The notes under the pieces: model-generated
The model's input: only the letters and a program-made list of their open reading frames with translations
Databases searched by the model: none
What the model was told of the DNA's origin: nothing
Part shown: positions 56,734-64,000 of the stretch, piece by piece
Layout of the letters: the number at the start of each line of letters is the position of its first letter
How positions within the stretch are numbered: the stretch's first letter is position 1
Assembly: GCA_910587015.1 (NCBI GenBank)
Contig: CAJUME010000003.1
Coordinates: forward strand, 11,117-75,116
Source: an uncultured Christensenella sp.
GTDB lineage: Bacteria; Bacillota; Clostridia; Christensenellales; Borkfalkiaceae
Direction of reading: 5' to 3'
Length of the DNA: 64,000 bases
Position numbers and translations under genes: made by a program

Positions 56734-58010
56734 ATATACTGATAAAAAACGGCACGCTTGTGCTTAAAGATAAGGAAATAAAAGCCGATTTGCTTGCGGA
56801 AAACGGCAAAATTGCAAAAATTGCCGAAAAAATATCCCTTCCCGCAAGCTCTGCGGATTGCGTGGTTATCGATGCAAAGGGCAAGCATATAGTAGCGGGA
56901 ATAATCGATATGCACGTTCATTTGCGCGAGCCGGGCTACGAGGGCAAGGAGGACATTGCAAGCGGTTGCCGCGCGGCGGTTGCGGGCGGAGTTACGCAGG
57001 TCTGCTGTATGCCCAACACTAACCCCGTCTGCGACAATGCGGTTGTCGTATCCTACATAAAAACCCGCGCACAAGAGGTTGATTTGTGCAAGGTAATGCC
57101 CATAGGCGCAATCACCCGCGGGCAAAACGGCGAAGGGCTTGCGGATATAGGCAAAATGAAGGCGGCGGGCGCGGTCGCAATCAGCGACGACGGCAAATCC
57201 GTTTCAAATTCGTACATTATGCGCCTTGCAATGGAGTACGCAAACGACTTTAATTTAAAATGCCTTTGCCATTGCGAGGATATAAATCTTGTTAACGGCG
57301 GAGTCGTCAACGAGGGCTATAATTCCACGCTCTGCGGCTTAAAGGGCAGTCCCCGCGCGGCGGAGGATATTATGATTGCCCGCGACATTTCGCTTGCGGA
57401 AAGTCTTAATATTCCCGTCCATATCTGCCACGTTTCCACATACAGCGGCGTGGAAATTATAAAAAGCGCAAAACAGCGCGGCGTTAAGGTCACAGCGGAA
57501 ACATGTCCGCACTACTTTATTCTTACAGACGACATAATCACTGGCTACGACACAAACACAAAGGTAAATCCGCCCGTAAGAGAGGCGCGCGACAAAGCGG
57601 CGATAATAGAGGGCTTAAAGGACGGCACAATCGACTGCATTGTCACCGACCACGCTCCCCATTCCTTAAAGGACAAGCAGGTGGAATACAATCTTGCGGC
57701 TTTCGGCATAAGCGGGATAGAAACCAGCTTCGCGCTCAGCTATACCTATCTTGTAAAATCGGGTCAGATGACCCTTCCGCAGCTTATGCAGAAAATGAGC
57801 GCGGCGCCCGCAGACGTTCTCGGTCTTGAAGGCGGCGAAATAGCGGAGGGCGCGGTTGCAGACCTTGCCGTTGTGGATTTAAGCAAAAAATATGTAATCG
57901 ACGGCAATAAATTCATTTCAAAGGGCAAAAATACGCCCTTTAACGGCTACGAAGTGTACGGCACGGTAGAATATACCATTGTCGGCGGAAAAATAAAATA
58001 CAAGGCATAA
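56730..58010 (+). CDS. pyrC: Dihydroorotase, class I
   Basis: The 426-residue zinc amidohydrolase has D-M-H-V-H-L-R-E-P-G-Y-E, C-C-M-P-N-T-N-P, H-C-E-D, H-I-C-H-V-S-T and T-D-H-A-P-H. It closes the dihydroorotate ring. Size and motifs fit the long class I form. Confidence 0.95.
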   Translation: MNILIKNGTLVLKDKEIKADLLAENGKIAKIAEKISLPASSADCVVIDAKGKHIVAGIIDMHVHLREPGYEGKEDIASGCRAAVAGGVTQVCCMPNTNPVCDNAVVVSYIKTRAQEVDLCKVMPIGAITRGQNGEGLADIGKMKAAGAVAISDDGKSVSNSYIMRLAMEYANDFNLKCLCHCEDINLVNGGVVNEGYNSTLCGLKGSPRAAEDIMIARDISLAESLNIPVHICHVSTYSGVEIIKSAKQRGVKVTAETCPHYFILTDDIITGYDTNTKVNPPVREARDKAAIIEGLKDGTIDCIVTDHAPHSLKDKQVEYNLAAFGISGIETSFALSYTYLVKSGQMTLPQLMQKMSAAPADVLGLEGGEIAEGAVADLAVVDLSKKYVIDGNKFISKGKNTPFNGYEVYGTVEYTIVGGKIKYKA

Positions 58011-58023
58011 AGGAAAAAAACAA

Positions 58024-58938
58024 ATGATAGACAAGCTTATAAAAAGAATAATCGAACTGCAAAACCCGACGTGCGTGGGACTTGATACCGACTTCAACTA
58101 TCTCCCCGATAATTTGAAGGAGGGGGTAACGGGTTTTAGAAAGGCTACCAACGCAATCTGCGAATTCAACAAAAACATAATAGACGCGGTCTGCGACATT
58201 GTTCCCGCGGTCAAGGTGCAAATCGCTTATTACGAAATGTACGGAGTAGAGGGCATGAAGGCGTTTAAATACACGTTAGACTACGCCCGCAAAAAGGGGC
58301 TTATAGTAATAGCAGACTGCAAGCGCAACGACATAGGCTCAACCGCAAGCTGCTATTCCAAAGCCTATATCGGCAAAACAGAAATCGGCGGCAAAAAGGC
58401 GCGCGCGTTGCCCGCGGATATGCTCACCGTCAACGGCTATCTCGGCTTTGACGGAATAAAGCCCTTTGTAAGCGACATAATCGAAAACAAAAAGTCGATT
58501 TTCGTGCTTGTAAAAACCTCCAACCCGTCCGGCGGCGAGCTGCAGAATTTAAAGCTCGAAAACGGCAAATGCATTTACGAGCAAATGGGCGAGCTGGTAG
58601 AGGACTGGGGCAAATTCTTTGTCGGCAAATACGGCTATTCCGAGGTCGGCGCGGTTGTCGGCGCAACACATCCCGAGGAGGCGGCGCGTTTAAGGTCGCA
58701 AATGAAGAATACCTTCTTCCTTATCCCCGGCTACGGCGCGCAGGGCGGCAGTGCGGAAATGCTCAAGGTCTGCTTCGATAAGCGCGGACTTGGCGGCATA
58801 GTCAACTCTTCCCGCGCAATTATATGCGCATACAAAAACGAAAAGTACAAGGGGCTCGGCTATGCGGAAGCGGCGCGCGCGGCTTGTATCGATATGCAGA
58901 AGGACCTGTCGTCGACAATAGGACATATGGGAAAATAA
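58024..58938 (+). CDS. pyrF: Orotidine 5'-phosphate decarboxylase, long type
   Basis: The 304-residue TIM-barrel enzyme has C-V-G-L-D-T-D and V-I-A-D-C-K-R-N-D-I-G-S-T-A with the catalytic Lys-Asp set. It belongs to the longer subfamily (about 300 residues) rather than the 230-residue type. It makes UMP. Its stop codon forms the left end of hairpin repeat copy B. Confidence 0.94.
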   Translation: MIDKLIKRIIELQNPTCVGLDTDFNYLPDNLKEGVTGFRKATNAICEFNKNIIDAVCDIVPAVKVQIAYYEMYGVEGMKAFKYTLDYARKKGLIVIADCKRNDIGSTASCYSKAYIGKTEIGGKKARALPADMLTVNGYLGFDGIKPFVSDIIENKKSIFVLVKTSNPSGGELQNLKLENGKCIYEQMGELVEDWGKFFVGKYGYSEVGAVVGATHPEEAARLRSQMKNTFFLIPGYGAQGGSAEMLKVCFDKRGLGGIVNSSRAIICAYKNEKYKGLGYAEAARAACIDMQKDLSSTIGHMGK

Positions 58939-59059
58939 AATGAATATTCATCGCCCAATACTGTGTTGAACTGCGCTTTCCTCAGGGTCATTTACGCAAA
59001 AGTAAATTCCCCGTCGGAAATGCTCGTTCGCCTTGTCTTGTGCGCGACTATTTCATTTT
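58937..59059. repeat. 123-bp hairpin repeat element, copy B
   Basis: AAAATGAA (58937-58944) and TTCATTTT (59052-59059) are its terminal inverted repeats. Inside, the left arm (ATCGCCCAATACTGTGTTGAAC) has a near-complementary right arm (GTTCGCCTTGTCTTGTGCGCGA), and ATTTAC/GTAAAT forms a central hairpin. It fills the gap between pyrF and the pyrK ribosome site and matches copy A in size, order of conserved words and position directly at an upstream stop codon. Confidence 0.75.
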
Positions 59060-59070
59060 TAAAGGTGAAT

Positions 59071-59823
59071 ATGAAAGATTTACTCGCAACGGTAAAGCAA
59101 AATGTTGAAATTGCCGAAAATATCTATAAAATGACGCTTACCCTGCCCGAAAGCTCGGGCGAGCTGCTCGGCGGTCAGTTTGTCAATCTGTCCACGGGCG
59201 AAAACGCACAGCTTTTGCGCCGCCCCCTCGGCATTTGCCTTGCAGACGGCAAGGATATTTCCGTTTGCTATCAGCTAAAAGGCAAGGGCACCAAAAACCT
59301 TGCAGAAGCAAAGGCGGGCGACAGACTTAAAATTCTTTTGCCGCTCGGCAACGGTTTCAACCTCAAAAACGCAAAAAATATCGCCGTAATCGGCGGCGGA
59401 GTGGGAATTTTTCCGTTAATTTACACAATGCGCAAAAATTCCGATAAAAATTTTTATACATATTTCGGCTTCCGCAACAAGCAGGCTGTTTGTCTTTTGA
59501 ACGAAATTCCCAAATGCAAGGAATTAACTGTCGTCACCGACGACGGCAGCTACGGCGGCAAGGGCAATGCGTTAGGCGCGTTTTTGCAGTCCGCGCCGCA
59601 GGTCGATTTAATTATCGCGTGCGGCCCGCCCGTAATGCTTAAAGCGTTAAAGTCCGCGCTGGCGGAAAAGCAAATAGATACGCCTTGCCTTGTATCTTTG
59701 GAAGAGCGTATGGGCTGCGGAATAGGCGCGTGCCTTGTTTGCACCTGCAAAAAAACGGACGGCGGCAACGCCCGCGTCTGCAAGGACGGACCCGTTTTCG
59801 ATATAAATGAAGTAAATTTATAA
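59071..59823 (+). CDS. pyrK: Dihydroorotate dehydrogenase electron-transfer subunit
   Basis: The 250-residue flavoprotein has an FAD-binding barrel (R-R-P-L-G-I), NAD-binding G-G-G-V-G-I-F-P, and a C-terminal [2Fe-2S] cluster motif G-C-G-I-G-A-C-L-V-C-T-C with a fourth Cys in V-C-K-D-G-P-V. It passes electrons from PyrD to NAD. ATG at 59071 has AAAGGTGA; a frame running upstream is only read-through of the repeat. Confidence 0.93.
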   Translation: MKDLLATVKQNVEIAENIYKMTLTLPESSGELLGGQFVNLSTGENAQLLRRPLGICLADGKDISVCYQLKGKGTKNLAEAKAGDRLKILLPLGNGFNLKNAKNIAVIGGGVGIFPLIYTMRKNSDKNFYTYFGFRNKQAVCLLNEIPKCKELTVVTDDGSYGGKGNALGAFLQSAPQVDLIIACGPPVMLKALKSALAEKQIDTPCLVSLEERMGCGIGACLVCTCKKTDGGNARVCKDGPVFDINEVNL

Positions 59824-59864
59824 AATTCAAACGTAACGCAAAAAGCGGAAATTAAAGGATAAGC

Positions 59865-60779
59865 ATGGCAAATTTATCGATTGAAATCTGCGGGGTAAAA
59901 TTTAAAAATCCCGTTATAGCGGCAAGCGGAACGTACGGCTTCGGGCGCGAGTTTGACGAGGTTTACGATATTTCCCAAATCGGCGGCATAAGCACCAAGG
60001 GCATGACTTTGGAGCCGCGCGTCGGCAATCCCGTACCCAGAATTGCAGAGGGCGACAGCGTAATTTTGAATGCTGTCGGTCTGCAAAACCCCGGCGTGGA
60101 AAGCTTTATCGAAAAGGATTTGGGATATTTAAGGAGCAAGGGCGTTGTAATTATCGCCAACGTCGCGGGCAAAACGCTTGAAGACTACGGCAAAATCTGC
60201 GCGCGCCTTAACGGACTTGTCGACTTTGTGGAGCTGAATATTTCCTGCCCCAACGTCAGGGCGGGCGGTATGGCGTTCGGAATAAAGCCGGAAAGCATTA
60301 AAGAGGTAACGCGCGTTTCAAAAAATTCGCTTACAAAAACCCCGCTTATGGTCAAGCTTTCTCCCAATGTGGAAAGCATTTCCGTCAACGCAAGGGCGGC
60401 GGAGGAGTGCGGCGCGGACTGCGTTTCTCTTATCAACACGCTTACGGGCATGGTTATAGATTTAGAGCGCCGCAAGCCCGTTATCGCCAACAACACGGGC
60501 GGCGTTTCGGGTGCGGGTATACGCCCGATTGCGCTCAGAATGGTTTACGAGGCGGCGCACGCCGTTAAAATACCCGTTATAGGTATGGGCGGAATAACAA
60601 GCGGCGAGGACGCGCTTTCGTTTATGATGGCGGGCGCAAGGGCAGTGCAGGTCGGCACGGCAAACTTTACAAACGCAAACGCCATGCCGGAAATAATCTC
60701 GCAAATGAATACGTGGCTGGACAGTCACAATATCGCAAGCGTGAACGAAATCGTTGACACGCTTACGCTTAACGGTTAA
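59865..60779 (+). CDS. pyrD: Dihydroorotate dehydrogenase B, catalytic subunit
   Basis: The 304-residue class 1B enzyme has the FMN barrel with N-P-V-I-A-A-S-G-T-Y-G-F-G, N-I-S-C-P-N-V with the catalytic Cys and G-M-G-G-I. It works with PyrK. A weak AAAGGA site precedes the ATG. Confidence 0.95.
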   Translation: MANLSIEICGVKFKNPVIAASGTYGFGREFDEVYDISQIGGISTKGMTLEPRVGNPVPRIAEGDSVILNAVGLQNPGVESFIEKDLGYLRSKGVVIIANVAGKTLEDYGKICARLNGLVDFVELNISCPNVRAGGMAFGIKPESIKEVTRVSKNSLTKTPLMVKLSPNVESISVNARAAEECGADCVSLINTLTGMVIDLERRKPVIANNTGGVSGAGIRPIALRMVYEAAHAVKIPVIGMGGITSGEDALSFMMAGARAVQVGTANFTNANAMPEIISQMNTWLDSHNIASVNEIVDTLTLNG

Positions 60780-60790
60780 AGGAGCAAATT

Positions 60791-61447
60791 ATGACATACA
60801 AACAGCAGTTTATTAAATTTATGGTAGAAAACGGAGTGCTTAAATTCGGCGAATTCACGCTTAAAAGCGGCAGAAAAGCTCCCTATTTCATCAACACGGG
60901 CAACTATAAGTCGGGCGCGCAGCTTGCAAAATTAGGCGAGTATTACGCTAAGTGCATAGCCGAAAACAACATCGAGGCGGAAACGCTTGTCGGCCCCGCA
61001 TACAAGGGCATACCTCTTGCGGTAACCACGGCGGTTGCTCTGGCGGAAAAATTCGGCAAGGACTTAAATTACTGCTTTGACAGAAAAGAGGCAAAGGACC
61101 ACGGCGAGGGCGGGCTTTTTGTAGGCAAGCAGCTTGCCGACGGCGAAAGGGTAATAATTATCGAGGATGTTATGACCTCCGGCAAGGCTTTAAGGGAAAT
61201 GCTCCCCAAGCTTAAAGCCGCGGCAAACGTCGAAATTGCGGGAATGGTCATTTCCGTAGACAGAATGGAGCGCGGGCTGGAAAGCAGCCTTTCCGCCGTG
61301 CAGGAGGTTTATAAGGAGTTCGGCGTCAAGGTTTACTCTATCGTAACCATGGCGGACATTATCGAGGCAATCGAAACGGGCGTTATCGAGGGCAAGGAAT
61401 ATCTTGCAAAAATGAAAGAATACCGCAAAGCCTACGGCGTAGACTGA
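60791..61447 (+). CDS. pyrE: Orotate phosphoribosyltransferase
   Basis: The 218-residue enzyme has the PRPP loop V-I-I-I-E-D-V-M-T-S-G-K-A and F-T-L-K-S-G-R-K-A-P-Y-F near the start. It joins PRPP and orotate. GGAG lies before the ATG, twelve bases after pyrD, ending the pyrBCFKDE run; carAB is not in the window. Confidence 0.95.
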   Translation: MTYKQQFIKFMVENGVLKFGEFTLKSGRKAPYFINTGNYKSGAQLAKLGEYYAKCIAENNIEAETLVGPAYKGIPLAVTTAVALAEKFGKDLNYCFDRKEAKDHGEGGLFVGKQLADGERVIIIEDVMTSGKALREMLPKLKAAANVEIAGMVISVDRMERGLESSLSAVQEVYKEFGVKVYSIVTMADIIEAIETGVIEGKEYLAKMKEYRKAYGVD

Positions 61448-61474
61448 ATTCTCTTAAAAATGCACTTGTAAAGC

Positions 61475-62212
61475 ATGAGCGACCAAAATAATTTATCTTT
61501 TACAGAATTATCGCTGTTGATTTTTATTCCAAGCTTAATATCAACGGCATTATATATAACAATCGGCAGCTATTGGCAAGGCATTCCGTCGCTGTGTCTG
61601 TTTCTGATTGTATTTCTGTTTACCCTTTTACCCTTTGAGCTGGGGCTTGTATTATTTGCAAACAGAAAGCAATACGGCAAATTCGGATTAAAAATTGCAT
61701 TTGCATATCACGAAAAGCAAAAATGGTGGAAAACCCTGCTGTGGGGCGTTGTTCTGTTTGCATTTGCGGGAATAGTCTCTTTTACTTTGGGAGAGGTCGA
61801 AAACAAATTGACCTCGGGTTTATCCTCGTGGTTGTTCTCACAATTAGGCGAATACTTTAACTGGAATAACCTTGAGCTGATAAAACAATACCCCCAAGGT
61901 ATACTGATATTCACAAGCATTCTGTATGTAATTACAAATGCCCTTGTATACCCCGTTGCTGAAGAAATATATTTCAGAGGGTATTTGACGAACAGCTTAC
62001 AAAAGCAAGGCTTATTTGTTCCCGTTGTCATATCCGTTTTGTTCTCTTTATATCATTTGTGGCTGCCGTTCAATAACGTTTTCAGAATTACAGTCTTTGT
62101 CGTCGCCTATGCCATAGCCTACAAAAAGAAGGATATAGGCATAGCCGTAGTTTTTCACTGTTTATGTAATCTGTTTTCAAGCGTAAGCTTTATTGTTTCG
62201 GTTTTTATTTGA
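61475..62212 (+). CDS. CPBP family intramembrane metalloprotease
   Basis: The 245-residue membrane protein has the family motifs A-E-E-I-Y-F-R-G-Y-L (E-E-x3-R, about 166-175), S-L-Y-H-L-W and V-F-H-C-L-C-N. CPBP proteases of the Rce1/CAAX class take part in bacteriocin immunity or regulated cleavage. Its first segment I-F-I-P-S-L-I follows a short soluble start. No ribosome site is seen before the ATG. Confidence 0.82.
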   Translation: MSDQNNLSFTELSLLIFIPSLISTALYITIGSYWQGIPSLCLFLIVFLFTLLPFELGLVLFANRKQYGKFGLKIAFAYHEKQKWWKTLLWGVVLFAFAGIVSFTLGEVENKLTSGLSSWLFSQLGEYFNWNNLELIKQYPQGILIFTSILYVITNALVYPVAEEIYFRGYLTNSLQKQGLFVPVVISVLFSLYHLWLPFNNVFRITVFVVAYAIAYKKKDIGIAVVFHCLCNLFSSVSFIVSVFI

Positions 62213-62226
62213 TTGTGTATTTAAAC

Positions 62227-62257
62227 CCCTCGGACAAGCTGTCCGAGGGCTTTTTTT
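62227..62257. terminator. Intrinsic terminator
   Basis: CCCTCGGACA and its complement form a 10-bp stem followed by seven T residues; a convergent gene begins to its right. Confidence 0.88.
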
Positions 62258-62945
62258 AAAGCGCCTTAAAAGTATAGCCTTCGTTTTTGAAGTGCTTTAT
62301 AACATATTTTAGCGCCTCCGCAGTGGCGGTTTTGTCGGTGGAATCATGCGCAAGCATAACTATTTTTTTTGGGTTTGCAACCGTGCTTTTCGCCGCCGTT
62401 ACAAGCTGCTCGGGCGAGGGCGACAAAATTTCGCTGTCGCGGAAGGAGGCATTCCAGTCAACGTACTTCATTCCGTGCGCGTTCACCGCGCTTACAAGCC
62501 GTGAAGAAAGCCCGTAGCTTCCTCCTGGGAAGCGGTACAGCGCAGACCGTCTTCCGCAAACCTCCTTAATAAGCTCGTTACAGCGGTCAATATCCTTAAT
62601 CAAACTCTGCGGCGAAGCATAAATTTCCTTGTAGCGGTGGGTGTAGGAGTGCACTCCTACGGAATGCCCCTCGTCAAATTCCCGCTTTAAAAGCGTTTTG
62701 CGCTTTTCCGCGCTCTTGCCAACTATAAAAAAAGTGGCTTTTACGTTTTCTTCCTTCAGAATATCAAGAATTTTCGGCGTAACTCTGTCGCTCGGCCCGT
62801 CGTCGAACGTAAGATAAATTTCCTTCTGTTGCGCCGCGTCAGCAAAGGTCAGCTCGCTTTTATTTAAGCTCACGCTTCCTATAAACACAATCAGTATTGC
62901 GCACATAAGCATTGCCGCGCAAATTGCGGTAAAATTCCTGTTCAT
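62256..62945 (-). CDS. Polysaccharide deacetylase
   Basis: The 229-residue carbohydrate esterase 4 protein has an N-terminal membrane segment (about 5-24) and the NodB motifs Y-L-T-F-D-D-G-P-S, H-S-V-G-V-H-S-Y-T-H and R-F-P-G-G-S-Y. Members deacetylate peptidoglycan or spore cortex (PdaA/PdaB type). ATG at 62945 is chosen for the signal segment; ATGs at 62951 and 62972 are possible and no ribosome site decides. Confidence 0.85.
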   Translation of the reverse strand: MNRNFTAICAAMLMCAILIVFIGSVSLNKSELTFADAAQQKEIYLTFDDGPSDRVTPKILDILKEENVKATFFIVGKSAEKRKTLLKREFDEGHSVGVHSYTHRYKEIYASPQSLIKDIDRCNELIKEVCGRRSALYRFPGGSYGLSSRLVSAVNAHGMKYVDWNASFRDSEILSPSPEQLVTAAKSTVANPKKIVMLAHDSTDKTATAEALKYVIKHFKNEGYTFKAL

Positions 62946-62951
62946 AACCAT

Positions 62952-62965
62952 ATATTGCGCAATAT
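62952..62965. promoter_or_regulatory. Palindrome over the likely transcription start
   Basis: ATATTGCGCAATAT is a perfect 14-bp dyad just before the start codon of the deacetylase and downstream of a possible -10 (TAAAAT on the minus strand, 62969-62974). It could be an operator. Confidence 0.35.
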
Positions 62966-62995
62966 CCAACATTTTACAAGCGTTTTAAAAAATTT

Positions 62996-63673
62996 TCAGT
63001 ATAAACGGATATTTATTATTGTATCCGCAATTGCAATTTGCAGCTTTCGCAAATCCTTTGAATAAATTATCCCGCCCGCCGCGTCCTCGCATTCCGCAGT
63101 AAGCCTGTTAAGCTCTACCGTAAAGCAGTTGCTTGTATTCGCGTTGGAAAGGCTGTTCAGTCCGCTTTTTATGTCCGTTAAAACCGATTTTGCGTTGCTT
63201 TGGCTGTATTCGCCCGTATCCAAAGCGTTCGCGCAGTCATACGCCATACGCGACAGCGAGTACAAGGTGTTAAGGTTTCCCTTGTAAAGCTCTGCATTTT
63301 TCTTTGCGTTCGGGGTCTTTAAAAGATAACTGTTCGTTTCAATTTTCAGTACCGAGCATTGCAGATTTCTGTCCTTAAGCTCGCGGCAGATGTTTTCTGC
63401 ATCCTTTTCCTCGTAATAGCAGGATACGGTAATGTAGTATTTTCCTCTGTATTCTATAATGTATCCCGCGCCGCCGTATGCAGAAACGGCAGAGGATATA
63501 GAGCCCGCGGAAATAGAATTATCCTCCATTGCATAGCACACAAAATAAAAGCGGGTTGTATATTTCAGCTTAGAGCCGTAGCAGGTCGCCGCAAAAACGC
63601 ATATCAGTACGGTCAGCGCCACCGCGGCGATAACCGAAATAAAAAACGGTGAAATTCTGGTATTTTTCAACAT
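62996..63673 (-). CDS. Membrane-anchored SPOR-like protein, hypothetical
   Basis: The 225-residue protein has one N-terminal membrane segment (about 10-30) and a part with G-G-A-G-Y-I-I-E-Y-R-G-K-Y-Y-I-T-V-S-C-Y-Y and K-D-A-E-N-I-C-R-E-L-K resembling a SPOR domain, which binds glycan-stripped peptidoglycan. A helical C-terminal half (about 125-225) is without family. AAAAGGAAA lies about 13 bases before the ATG, rather far. It sits next to the deacetylase and may share a cell-wall role. Confidence 0.6.
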   Translation of the reverse strand: MLKNTRISPFFISVIAAVALTVLICVFAATCYGSKLKYTTRFYFVCYAMEDNSISAGSISSAVSAYGGAGYIIEYRGKYYITVSCYYEEKDAENICRELKDRNLQCSVLKIETNSYLLKTPNAKKNAELYKGNLNTLYSLSRMAYDCANALDTGEYSQSNAKSVLTDIKSGLNSLSNANTSNCFTVELNRLTAECEDAAGGIIYSKDLRKLQIAIADTIINIRLY

Positions 63674-63783
63674 TTAAGGCAGATTTCCTTTTAAAAGCTT
63701 AAACAAACGGTTTGGTATATAATATTTGTCTTATGACTTTATTATGTTTAATGCAAAAAGCTATTATTTGCGCTTAAAAACGC

Positions 63784-63812
63784 TTGCAAAATTTTTTTTA
63801 TGCAGATATAAT
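63784..63812 (+). promoter_or_regulatory. tRNA-Thr promoter
   Basis: TTGCAA at 63784-63789, 17-base spacer, TATAAT at 63807-63812, 15 bases before the tRNA 5' end. Confidence 0.75.
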
Positions 63813-64000
63813 AAAAAAGTCGTTTTTGCTACTGTGGCTCAGCTGGTAGAGCAGCTGATTCGTAATCAGCAGGTATTCGGCCTTGAACTTTTCCTTTAAG
63901 GCGGAAATCGCATCAAGCACCGCCAATAAATCGTCTTTTGCTTCCACTTTTTTCTGAGTGCTCCGGCAATTATCGCAGTTTCCGCAATTTTCGTCCGTGA
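63798..64000 (-). pseudogene. recQ-like gene, 3'-truncated, running off the right edge
   Basis: The minus strand is open from the right edge to a TAA at 63798-63800. Residues from the edge read T-D-E-N-C-G-N-C-D-N-C, the zinc-ligand motif of the RecQ RQC domain, then a helical stretch (D-D-L-L-A-V-L-D-A-I-S-A-L-K-E-K-F). From about 63875 leftward the codons are the antisense of a tRNA gene and its promoter, giving an unrelated tail of about 25 residues. Normal RecQ continues for some 100 or more residues, so the gene is truncated. Confidence 0.7.
63828..63875 (+). tRNA. tRNA-Thr (anticodon CGT), 5' portion only
   Basis: From G63828 the acceptor strand GCTACTG, D arm (GCTC ... GAGC), anticodon stem GCTGA/TCAGC with loop TTCGTAA (anticodon CGT at 63861-63863) and the variable-loop start AGGT are all present. 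The T arm and 3' acceptor strand (which should read CAGTAGC) are missing: sequence after about 63875 belongs to the recQ-like frame. It has its own promoter. Confidence 0.75.

Noticed and set aside
1..64000. CRISPR arrays, insertion sequences, prophage or rRNA genes
   Set aside because: No regularly spaced direct repeats, transposase or integrase motifs, phage structural genes or rRNA segments were found in any frame.

Overview
The window is a mostly chromosomal core segment of a low-to-moderate GC Gram-positive anaerobe of the class Clostridia (Bacillota). Support for this: mcsA-mcsB-clpC, yabP-yabQ-divIC and mrnC-rlmB-sigma neighbourhoods, CwlD, a SpoVB-type flippase, Shine-Dalgarno starts with GGAGG-like cores, and oxygen-sensitive pyruvate formate-lyase. 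BspA-like leucine-rich repeats, InlB-type repeats, an M60-type (mucin-protease class) metallopeptidase and very large lipoproteins suggest a host-associated, probably gut, lifestyle; that is inference. Genus cannot be set from the sequence alone.

Layout. 1-3.8 kb: a BspA-like repeat protein cut by the left edge, then an InlB/GLUG-repeat lipoprotein. 3.8-5.6 kb: a GGGtGRT protein and a NifU-like scaffold. 5.8-9.9 kb: protein arginine kinase and Clp stress operon without ctsR. 10.1-14.2 kb: hemolysin III-like protein, then a pyruvate formate-lyase operon with a pair of palindromic operators, a consensus promoter, a ZTP (pfl-motif) riboswitch with terminator, pflA, and a pyruvate formate-lyase split into a catalytic polypeptide and a separate glycyl-radical polypeptide with a 123-bp hairpin repeat between them. 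14.3-18.9 kb: DUF5984 protein and the M60 metallopeptidase. 18.9-31.3 kb: cwlD; mrnC, rlmB and sigma factor; dnaX, ybaB, recR; gpsA; typA; yabP-yabQ-divIC; Ppx/GppA; an M50-like membrane protease. 31.7-36.2 kb: gyrB-gyrA. 36.2-51 kb: P-type ATPase, serS, a PEP-utilising enzyme, exonuclease, rRNA methyltransferase, lipoproteins, including one of about 1480 residues. 51-55.6 kb: half-size TauE/SafE pair, SpoVB-like flippase, LysM protein, a cysteine-containing protein, phosphoesterase. 55.6-61.4 kb: complete pyrBCFKDE operon with a leader attenuator and a second copy of the hairpin repeat. 61.5-64 kb: CPBP protease, polysaccharide deacetylase, a SPOR-like protein, then the 5' half of a tRNA-Thr joined to a 3'-truncated recQ-like gene.

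The most notable points are the split pyruvate formate-lyase with its layered control, the paired 123-bp hairpin elements whose arms differ between copies but stay complementary, the tRNA-Thr/recQ junction at the right edge, and a set of promoter-proximal genes whose -10 box lies so close to the ATG that the mRNA should be leaderless.
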